A stretch of 9,675 nucleotides of DNA from Frankiales bacterium. GTDB lineage: Bacteria > Actinomycetota > Actinomycetes > Mycobacteriales > SCTD01. Below the pieces are notes generated by a model, which worked only from the letters and a program-made list of their open reading frames with translations, made no database searches and was not told the DNA's origin. The position numbers and the translations under genes are program-made. The stretch lies in contig JAODNS010000109.1 of the NCBI GenBank assembly GCA_025465145.1, positions 1-9,675 of the forward strand, read 5' to 3'. Below, piece after piece: positions 1-4,907 of the stretch (positions are counted from its first letter, which is position 1; every line of letters begins with the position of its first letter).

Positions 1-470
1 TCGCCATCTTCCTCGCCGCCTGCATCGGCGGCCTGACCTCGGTCTGGGCCGGGGCGCTGGGCGTCATCGCCTTCCAGGCGTTCGTCTTCTTCGCCCCCGA
101 CGCCTACGGCCCGCTGCTGCGGGAGCACGACACGATCCGGTCCGTCATCCCGCTGCTGCTCACCGGGCCGCTGCTCATCCTGAACCTCTACTTCAACCCG
201 GGCGGTCTCGCCGAGCAGTGCTTCGCGGCCCGGGACGACTTCCTGCGCAAGATCGCGGCCAAGCGCGGGATCCACGTGCCGTCGCTCGTCGCGGACCGCC
301 TGCTCGAGGAAGAGCAGCAGCGGTCGGTGGTGCAGCACGCCGAGGTGGCCGCCGAGCACGTGGACGATCCCGCGCCGTACACCTGTCCCGCCTGCGAGGT
401 GCCGCTCACGCTGGACGAGCTGGCCACCCACGAGCACCTGCGGATGCGCGTGCCGGAGGGAGTGCGATGA
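1..470 (+). CDS. Branched-chain amino acid type ABC transporter permease (LivM-like), C-terminal part
   Basis: The 5' end lies outside the window. The frame read from base 3 gives 155 residues to the TGA at 468-470. Residues about 1-65 are hydrophobic (two to three membrane segments, with IGGLTSVWAGALGVIAFQAF and PLLLTGPLLILNLYF). They are followed by NPGGLAEQ, the usual exit from the last helix of LivM-family permeases (BPD_transp_2). These proteins form the membrane channel of high-affinity branched-chain amino acid or related solute importers. After the last helix comes a charged cytoplasmic tail of about 85 residues, longer than I would expect for LivM. Near its end is YTCPACEVPLTLDELATHEH, a C-x2-C-x11-H-x-H pattern that could bind zinc. 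The stop codon overlaps the ATG of the fused ATPase gene (ATGA), so the two are co-translated. The family call is firm; the true substrate is unknown. Confidence 0.85.
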   Translation, partial: AIFLAACIGGLTSVWAGALGVIAFQAFVFFAPDAYGPLLREHDTIRSVIPLLLTGPLLILNLYFNPGGLAEQCFAARDDFLRKIAAKRGIHVPSLVADRLLEEEQQRSVVQHAEVAAEHVDDPAPYTCPACEVPLTLDELATHEHLRMRVPEGVR

Positions 471-2176
471 GGTTCCGCAGCAAGCAGGTCGCGCAGCTGG
501 CACTGGACGCCCCGTACGACGGCCCGCTGCTGAGCTGCCGCGGTGTGGACGTGGCGTACGACAAGGTGCAGATCCTGTTCGGGGTCGACCTCGACGTGGA
601 GCAGGGCGAGATCATCGCGCTGCTCGGCACCAACGGCGCCGGCAAGTCGACGCTGCTCAAGGCGGTGTCCGGCCTCGTCGACCCCGCCGCCGGTCAGATC
701 CACTTCGGCGGCGTCGACATCACGCATGAGGACGCGGTCGCGACGGCCAAGCGCGGCGTCGTGCAGGTGCCCGGTGGCAAGGCCGTCTTCCCGACGCTGA
801 CCGTCGCCGAGCACTTCAAGGCCGGCGCCTGGCTGTTCGCGCACGAGGACCCGAAGGACATCGCCGAGCGGACCGAGCGCGTGCTGGAGATGTTCCCGCG
901 CATCCGCGAGCGCTGGGACCAGATGGCCGGCAACCTCTCCGGCGGGGAGCAGCAGCAGCTCGCACTCGGGATGGCCTTCGTCGCCAAGCCGCGGCTGCTC
1001 ATCATCGACGAGCTGTCGCTCGGCCTCGCGCCCGCGATCGTCGGCCAGCTGCTCGAGATCGTTCGCGAGATCCACCGCGACGGCGCCACGATCATCCTGG
1101 TCGAGCAGTCGGTCAACGTCGCGCTGACGATCGCCACCCGGGCGTACTTCATGGAGAAGGGCGAGGTCCGGTTCTCCGGCCCGACCGAGGAGCTGCTCGG
1201 CCGCGACGACATCCTGCGGTCGGTGTTCCTGCAGGGCGCCTCCGACGGCATGTCCGGAACGGCGACCACGAGCCCGCGGGAGAAGGACGCCCCCGTCGCG
1301 TTCGACCAGCCGGTCCTGGAGGTGTCCGGGCTGACCCGGCGGTTCGGCGGCATCACGGCCGTCAAGGACGTCGCGTTCACGCTGCACCGCAACCAGATCC
1401 TCGGCCTCATCGGCCCGAACGGCGCCGGCAAGACCACGATCTTCGACCTGATCTCCGGGCACCTGCCCAACGACGGCGGCCGGATCGTGCTCGACGGGAT
1501 CGACGTGACCGAGTGGGGAGCGGACCGGCGGGCGCAGATCGGTCTGGGCCGCTCGTTCCAGGACGCCCGCATCTTCCCGTCGCTCACGGTCGCCGAGAAC
1601 ATCGCGCTCGGCCTCGAGCGGCACATCGACGTCACGGACCACGTGTCCGCGCTGTTCGCCACGCCGGCGATGCGGGAGTCGGAGGCTGACGTCGCCTACA
1701 CGGTCGAGGACCTCATCGAGCTGATGGGCCTGCAGGCGTACCGGGACAAGTTCGTCTCGGAGCTCTCGACCGGATCGCGCCGGATCGTGGACCTCGCCAT
1801 GTCGATCGCGCACGACCCGCTGGTCCTGCTCCTGGACGAGCCGTCCAGCGGCATCGCGCAGCGCGAGACCGAGGCGCTCGGCCCGCTGCTGCTGCGCATC
1901 CGACAGGAGACCGGCTGCGCGATGCTGATCATCGAGCACGACATGCCGCTCATCACGTCGCTGTCGGACGAGATCGTGGCGCTCGAGCTCGGCCAGGTCG
2001 TGCTGCAGGGGCCGGCGGACGTCGTCATGAGCGACCCCCGCGTCATCACGTCGTACCTGGGCGGGGACATCACCACCATCGAGCGCTCCGGCGCCCCGCT
2101 GCCGCCCAAGCAGCGGGTGTCCGCCGCGGCGCGACCGAAGAAGACCGTCACGGCCCGCACCAGGAAGGAGAGCTGA
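467..2176 (+). CDS. Fused LivF-LivG ABC transporter ATP-binding protein
   Basis: 569 residues, starting at the ATG that overlaps the permease stop. Two complete nucleotide-binding domains lie in one chain. NBD1 (about 20-255) is LivF-like: Walker A GTNGAGKST (54-62), signature LSGGE (157-161), Walker B LLIIDE (E182), and Gln214 where most ABC ATPases have the switch His, a usual LivF trait (VEQS). A linker (about 256-282) joins it to NBD2, which is LivG-like: RRFGGITAVKDV, Walker A GPNGAGKTT (316-324), Q-loop Gln365, a degenerate signature LSTGS (433-437), Walker B LLLDEPSSG (D457/E458) and His491. It powers the adjacent permease, as LivF and LivG do as separate subunits in E. coli. Pairing NBD1's signature with NBD2's Walker motifs gives one canonical ATP site; the other is degenerate. 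A basic Ala/Lys/Arg tail ends the protein. The next gene starts 1 nt after its stop. Confidence 0.93.
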   Translation: MRFRSKQVAQLALDAPYDGPLLSCRGVDVAYDKVQILFGVDLDVEQGEIIALLGTNGAGKSTLLKAVSGLVDPAAGQIHFGGVDITHEDAVATAKRGVVQVPGGKAVFPTLTVAEHFKAGAWLFAHEDPKDIAERTERVLEMFPRIRERWDQMAGNLSGGEQQQLALGMAFVAKPRLLIIDELSLGLAPAIVGQLLEIVREIHRDGATIILVEQSVNVALTIATRAYFMEKGEVRFSGPTEELLGRDDILRSVFLQGASDGMSGTATTSPREKDAPVAFDQPVLEVSGLTRRFGGITAVKDVAFTLHRNQILGLIGPNGAGKTTIFDLISGHLPNDGGRIVLDGIDVTEWGADRRAQIGLGRSFQDARIFPSLTVAENIALGLERHIDVTDHVSALFATPAMRESEADVAYTVEDLIELMGLQAYRDKFVSELSTGSRRIVDLAMSIAHDPLVLLLDEPSSGIAQRETEALGPLLLRIRQETGCAMLIIEHDMPLITSLSDEIVALELGQVVLQGPADVVMSDPRVITSYLGGDITTIERSGAPLPPKQRVSAAARPKKTVTARTRKES

Positions 2177-2177
2177 C

Positions 2178-3176
2178 ATGCGCCGCACCTGCGCCGTCAC
2201 CGTGGGGACGCTCGGGCTGCTCAGCGCCCTGTCCGGCGTCGCTGCCGCGGACGCCCCGACCCGCAGCGGCTGGTGGAACGCCGCGAGCGCGAACGGCGTC
2301 GCGCTGCCGCAGCCGACGACCGGCGGGGACGACCTGCACGTGGGCCAGGGCCCGAACGGCCCGACCGCCTACGCAGCCGTGGCCTACGACCTGACTGGGC
2401 AGGCCGTCAGCGGCGGCCGGCTGGAGCTGAAGGTCGTGCCCAACACCGCCGTCGGCACCATCGAGGTGCAGGCGTGCCCGACGAAGACGGCGACGTGGAA
2501 GGCAGGGAGCGACCAGCCGTACGACACCCGGCCGGAGTACGATTGCGGCCGGCCGGCCCCGGGCGCCCTGGCGCCGGACGGCACCTCGGTGACCTTCCTG
2601 CTCGACGCGCCCGCCGAGGCGCTCGGCGGCTACAGCCTCGCCATCGTGCCGATCGAGGGGGCGGCGCCGTTCCTGGTCGACTTCGCGAAGCCGGACGCGA
2701 CCTCGCTCACGCCCGAGGTGGCGCTCGAGCAGCCGGCCGAGCAGCCGGCCGCAGAGGACCCGGGCGCCGGGTTCGTCCCGCCCGCCGCCGGGACGCCCGG
2801 AACGCCGCCGCTGTCACCCACGGTGACGGTCGACGCGCCGCCGCTGGCCGTCGCCGGGCCGGTTCCCGAGCTCGCCGTACCTGTCGCGCCGGCCCCGGTC
2901 AGCGCCGAGGCTCCGGTCACCGCGGCGCCGGTGCCGGTGGCCGCTGCCCGGCCGGTGGCGCCGGTCAGCAACCGCGAGCGGTACGTCGCGGGATCGCTGC
3001 TGGCCCTGCTGGCCGGCGGTTTCGTGTACGCCCTGCAGCAGCCCACGGCCCAGCCGCGGCTCCTCGGGGGCATGGCGCGCAAGGGTGCCCCGCCGGTCCT
3101 GCCCGTCAGCGAGCGGCCCCGCGGCATCGGCCGGTTCGCCACGCTGCGCACCGCTCCGGCCCGGCGGCTCGTCTGA
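2178..3176 (+). CDS. Secreted, Pro/Ala-rich, C-terminally membrane-anchored protein of unknown function
   Basis: 332 residues. The ATG at 2178 lies 1 nt after the ATPase stop and is preceded by a strong ribosome site (GGAAGGAG, 2163-2170) inside the end of that gene. An N-terminal signal peptide (MRRTCAVTVG, hydrophobic core, VAAADA) is probably cleaved near residue 24-26. A globular part (about 28-175) contains two cysteines, in EVQAC (100) and EYDCG (123), that could form a disulfide; the beta-rich look (RLELKVVP, TSVTFLLDA, GYSLAIVPI) suggests a jelly-roll-like or carbohydrate-binding-like fold, which is only inference. Residues 180-264 are a Pro/Ala/Val-rich stalk. A single membrane helix (about 270-287) is followed by a basic cytoplasmic tail, so the domain should sit outside the cell on a stalk. 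Position at the end of a Liv-type operon suggests an accessory role in solute capture, but I do not recognise a named family. Confidence 0.8.
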   Translation: MRRTCAVTVGTLGLLSALSGVAAADAPTRSGWWNAASANGVALPQPTTGGDDLHVGQGPNGPTAYAAVAYDLTGQAVSGGRLELKVVPNTAVGTIEVQACPTKTATWKAGSDQPYDTRPEYDCGRPAPGALAPDGTSVTFLLDAPAEALGGYSLAIVPIEGAAPFLVDFAKPDATSLTPEVALEQPAEQPAAEDPGAGFVPPAAGTPGTPPLSPTVTVDAPPLAVAGPVPELAVPVAPAPVSAEAPVTAAPVPVAAARPVAPVSNRERYVAGSLLALLAGGFVYALQQPTAQPRLLGGMARKGAPPVLPVSERPRGIGRFATLRTAPARRLV

Positions 3177-3205
3177 GGTTCACCCGTTTGGCTGGAAAGA
3201 ATCTT

Positions 3206-3235
3206 GGTCACGCACTGTAACGATCCGGCGTGACC
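3206..3235. repeat. 8-bp perfect inverted repeat overlapping the promoter spacer
   Basis: GGTCACGC (3206-3213) and GCGTGACC (3228-3235) are perfect inverted arms separated by 14 nt. The centres of the arms are 22 bp apart, about two helical turns, as for dimeric DNA-binding regulators. The repeat encloses the -35 element of the predicted promoter (TAAC, 3218-3221) and ends 1 nt before its -10 element. It could be an operator, or a weak hairpin ending the upstream operon, though no T-run follows. Confidence 0.5.
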
Positions 3236-3244
3236 TGCCGATAC
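3218..3244 (+). promoter_or_regulatory. Candidate sigma-28 (FliA/WhiG-type) promoter of the riboswitch-matrixin unit
   Basis: TAAC (3218-3221), exactly 15 nt, then GCCGATAC (3237-3244). The consensus for FliA/SigD/WhiG-family sigma factors is TAAA-N15-GCCGATAA, so 10 of 12 fixed positions match with exact spacing. The transcription start would fall at about 3250-3252, some 13 nt before the aptamer's outer stem, which is where a riboswitch leader should begin. In so GC-rich a sequence a chance match of this quality at this place is unlikely, but there is no experimental start site. Confidence 0.6.
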
Positions 3245-3264
3245 ACCTCCTGACAACGCCAGCA

Positions 3265-3358
3265 AGGACCGGTCGACAAACGCAAAACCGCTGCAAGGCG
3301 GTGACGCAAAGCCACGGGGATCTCGTATCTCGCCGGGCTACCGAAACCGGGCGGTCCT
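3265..3358 (+). promoter_or_regulatory. Cyclic-di-GMP class I (GEMM-I) type riboswitch aptamer
   Basis: Hallmarks of the GEMM-I aptamer appear in order. GCAAAACC (3282-3289) leads into a helix ACCGCU/GGCGGU (3287-3292 with 3297-3302) closed by a GCAA tetraloop (GNRA, 3293-3296). It continues into the conserved GACGCAAAGCCACGGG (3303-3318). A short second arm (GAU/AUC, 3319-3321 with 3327-3329, within CGG/CCG) is followed by GCCGGGCUACCGAA (3332-3345), the conserved 3' side of the core. The outer stem can be AGGACCG/CGGUCCU (3265-3271 with 3352-3358, seven perfect pairs) or CCGGU/ACCGG (3269-3273 with 3346-3350). The family senses c-di-GMP, with variants for cGAMP. Oddities: the second arm is short with no clear tetraloop receptor, and the base before the conserved GCAAA is C (3281) instead of G. 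It lies directly upstream of a secreted protease gene. Confidence 0.85.
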
Positions 3359-3383
3359 GTAGCCGAGAGGAACAGGCCGCCCG
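3348..3383 (+). promoter_or_regulatory. Expression-platform hairpin holding the ribosome binding site of the matrixin gene
   Basis: CGGGCGG (3348-3354) pairs with CCGCCCG (3377-3383) and CCUGU (3356-3360) with ACAGG (3372-3376): 12 pairs with one bulged U. The 11-nt loop (3361-3371) contains the Shine-Dalgarno GAGAGGA, and the stem ends on the base before the ATG at 3384. Its 5' arm overlaps the 3' strand of the aptamer's outer stem, so the two cannot form together. A further alternative, GGCUAC (3336-3341) with GUAGCC (3359-3364), would break the aptamer core. There is no U-run, so control is probably translational. If ligand stabilises the outer stem, ligand should turn expression on (inference). 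Confidence 0.65.
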
Positions 3384-4151
3384 ATGTCCCTGCGTTCCCG
3401 TGTCCTGCGCACCCTTGCCGTCGCCACCACCGCCGCTGCGGTGCTCGCCCCGGTTCCGGCCTCCGCGATGGCGGCCCCCGCCGCTGCCGGTGCGGTCGAG
3501 ACCCGGCACGTCTCCGGCGGGCACGCGGTCACCGCCGGCGCGACGATCACGACGGCCACCGGGGCCTCCTACGCGTTCTCCGCGGTCGTCGGCGGAAAGC
3601 CCGTCCGCTGGAACCCGTGCGCAGCCATCCACTGGCGCGCCAACGTCATGCGGGCGCCGCTCGGCGGCCTCGGCGCCTTGAAGAGCGCGGTGGCCTCCGT
3701 CGCCGCCGCGACCGGGACGACCTGGGTCTTCGACGGCACGACCACGGCCGCGCCGTCGAGCTCCTGGCTGCCGACGACCTCGACGCAGAAGCCCGTCCTC
3801 ATCGGCTGGACGGACGGCACCTCGAGCGACCTGCTCCGCGGCAAGCCCTCCAGCGTGCTCGGCATGACCCGCACCACCTGGTTCGGCCGCTCCACCGCCA
3901 CCGGCACCGTTGCCGCGACCCGCGGCGCCGTCGTCGCGCTGGACCGCACCGACCGCCTGCCGCTGCGCGGCGGCAACTCGTGGACGGCGGTCGCGCTGCA
4001 CGAGCTCGGCCACGCGGCCGGTCTGGCCCACCCGCACGACAGCGGCGAGCTCATGAACGCCGTGCTCCCGGCCTCCCTGACCGGCCTGCAGGCCGGCGAC
4101 CGCTCCGGTCTGTACCGCCTCGGCCGCTCGCAGGGCTGCATCAGCTTCTAG
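3384..4151 (+). CDS. Secreted matrixin-type zinc metalloprotease
   Basis: 255 residues, with the ATG directly after the riboswitch hairpin. The signal peptide (MSLRSRVLRTLAVATT, then VPASA) is probably cleaved after residue 28. The catalytic motif HELGHAAGLAH (206-216) gives the metzincin pattern HExxHxxGxxH: zinc ligands His206, His210 and His216, catalytic Glu207. Met224 in ELMNAVL, 8 residues later, fits the Met-turn. Cys79 (RWNPCAAIHW, a segment common at the start of actinobacterial matrixin domains) and Cys252 near the C-terminus may form a disulfide. At about 225 residues after export it is little more than the catalytic domain; there is no clear cysteine-switch propeptide. It should cut proteins at or outside the cell surface; the substrate is unknown. 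The exported Lys-rich protein gene follows 30 nt later on the probable same transcript and is a candidate partner. Confidence 0.92.
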   Translation: MSLRSRVLRTLAVATTAAAVLAPVPASAMAAPAAAGAVETRHVSGGHAVTAGATITTATGASYAFSAVVGGKPVRWNPCAAIHWRANVMRAPLGGLGALKSAVASVAAATGTTWVFDGTTTAAPSSSWLPTTSTQKPVLIGWTDGTSSDLLRGKPSSVLGMTRTTWFGRSTATGTVAATRGAVVALDRTDRLPLRGGNSWTAVALHELGHAAGLAHPHDSGELMNAVLPASLTGLQAGDRSGLYRLGRSQGCISF

Positions 4152-4181
4152 CTCGTCCCCGCCACTGACCCGGAGGACCCC

Positions 4182-4733
4182 ATGCCCAGCTGGACCAGCA
4201 TCGTCACGAACAACCTGAAGATGGCCGCCGTGGGCACCGCCGCCGTGCTGCTCACCGGCACCGGCGCCGCCACCACCGTCTCCCTCGTCAGCGACAGCAC
4301 CGAGGTGCCCGAGACGGTCGTCTCGACGGTGGCCGCGGCGCCGACGGGCAGCGTCCTGTCGGGCGACGACGAGGCCCACGAGGCCGATGACGCGGACGAG
4401 GCGGACGACGCGAACGAGGCGGAGGCCACCGAGAGCGACACGCACACCGTCGGCATCCGCCCGACCGACACGCACGGCTACTGCGTCTCCACCGCCGTGC
4501 ACGCGGCGAAGGCCGCCGGCACCTCCCGGTCCGCAGCCGCGCACGGCTGCGCCAAGAAGGACAAGCCCGGCAAGGCTGAGAAGGCCGAGAAGCCCGGCAA
4601 GGCTGAGAAGGCCGAGAAGCCGGCCAAGGCGAAGCCGGCCAAGGCCGCCAAGCCCGGAAAGGCGAAGCCGGCCAAGGCCGCGAAGGCCAAGCCGGCCAAG
4701 GGGCACGGCAAGGGCAAGAAGCACGAGAAGTAG
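4182..4733 (+). CDS. Exported protein with acidic segment and Lys/Ala/Pro repeat tail, function unknown
   Basis: 183 residues; the ATG has a good ribosome site (CGGAGGA, 4170-4176). Residues about 13-36 are a hydrophobic stretch acting as a signal peptide or anchor (MAAVGTAAVLLTGTGAATT). A very acidic segment follows (about 61-86: DDEAHEADDADEADDANEAE). Next is a small Cys-containing part (C101 in THGYCVSTAVH, C123 in AAAHGCAKK) that could close a disulfide. Residues 125-183 are a strongly basic, low-complexity tail of KPGKAEKAE and KPAKA units, resembling histone H1 or HupB tails, but the export signal argues against a nucleoid role. A positively charged tail outside the cell could bind wall polymers, extracellular DNA or polysaccharide. 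It probably shares the riboswitch transcript with the matrixin gene. I do not recognise a named family. Confidence 0.82.
   Translation: MPSWTSIVTNNLKMAAVGTAAVLLTGTGAATTVSLVSDSTEVPETVVSTVAAAPTGSVLSGDDEAHEADDADEADDANEAEATESDTHTVGIRPTDTHGYCVSTAVHAAKAAGTSRSAAAHGCAKKDKPGKAEKAEKPGKAEKAEKPAKAKPAKAAKPGKAKPAKAAKAKPAKGHGKGKKHEK
4563..4616 (+). repeat. Two exact tandem 27-bp units within the Lys-rich tail
   Basis: The 27-bp unit encoding KPGKAEKAE occurs at 4563-4589 and again, base for base, at 4590-4616. Related KPAKA-type units follow to about 4700. Identity at the base level points to recent duplication, so tail length may vary between strains. Confidence 0.85.
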
Positions 4734-4747
4734 CCCCCCCAGCGCTC

Positions 4748-4786
4748 CGACGAGGCCGCTCCCCGCAGCAGGGGGCGGCCTCGTCG
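4748..4786 (+). terminator. Strong terminator hairpin ending the matrixin unit
   Basis: CGACGAGGCCGC (4748-4759) pairs perfectly with GCGGCCTCGTCG (4775-4786). The stem continues as CCCC/GGGG (4761-4764 with 4771-4774) past one bulged T, with a GCAGCA loop. There is no T-run, which is common for actinobacterial terminators. It starts 15 nt after the stop of the Lys-rich protein gene. A small CCGT/ACGG stem follows directly. Confidence 0.75.
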
Positions 4787-4894
4787 CCGTCCCACGGCCG
4801 GCGTGGTCGACGCTCCGACGCCTCCCGAGGACGCGGGACCACGCGAGACGGCGCGGCAGCCTGCGTCGATCGAGCGCGGGCAGGCCGCCTTGCG

Positions 4895-4900
4895 TACCGT
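4895..4900 (+). promoter_or_regulatory. Candidate -10 box for a leaderless prenyltransferase transcript
   Basis: TACCGT fits TANNNT and ends 7 nt before the ATG at 4908, so transcription would begin at the start codon. There is no Shine-Dalgarno sequence before that ATG, which agrees with leaderless initiation. The -35 region is not recognisable. Confidence 0.45.
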
Positions 4901-4907
4901 GCGCCGC

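Noticed and set aside
188..2200. Long open frame on the minus strand opposite the ATPase gene
   Set aside because: It mirrors a certain gene in very GC-rich DNA, its translation is low-complexity and Arg/Asp/Val-rich without any fold or motif, and no ribosome site is evident.
3206..3235. The inverted repeat as an intrinsic terminator of the ABC operon
   Set aside because: No T-run follows, the loop is 14 nt, and it overlaps the spacer of a convincing promoter; operator is the better reading, although termination is not excluded.
3265..3383. ydaO/yuaA (c-di-AMP) riboswitch, common upstream of actinobacterial wall hydrolases
   Set aside because: The core motifs and the single GNRA-capped helix followed by GACGCAAAGCC fit GEMM-I, not the larger ydaO architecture.
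4182..4733. Lys/Ala/Pro tail as a sign of a nucleoid protein (HupB or histone H1-like)
   Set aside because: The N-terminal hydrophobic export segment and the acidic middle part are wrong for a nucleoid protein, and no HU domain is present.
4803..4907. GTG at 4803 as the start of the prenyltransferase
   Set aside because: It lacks a ribosome site, lies just after the terminator, and adds 35 residues with no family similarity; the ATG at 4908 has a -10 box at leaderless distance.
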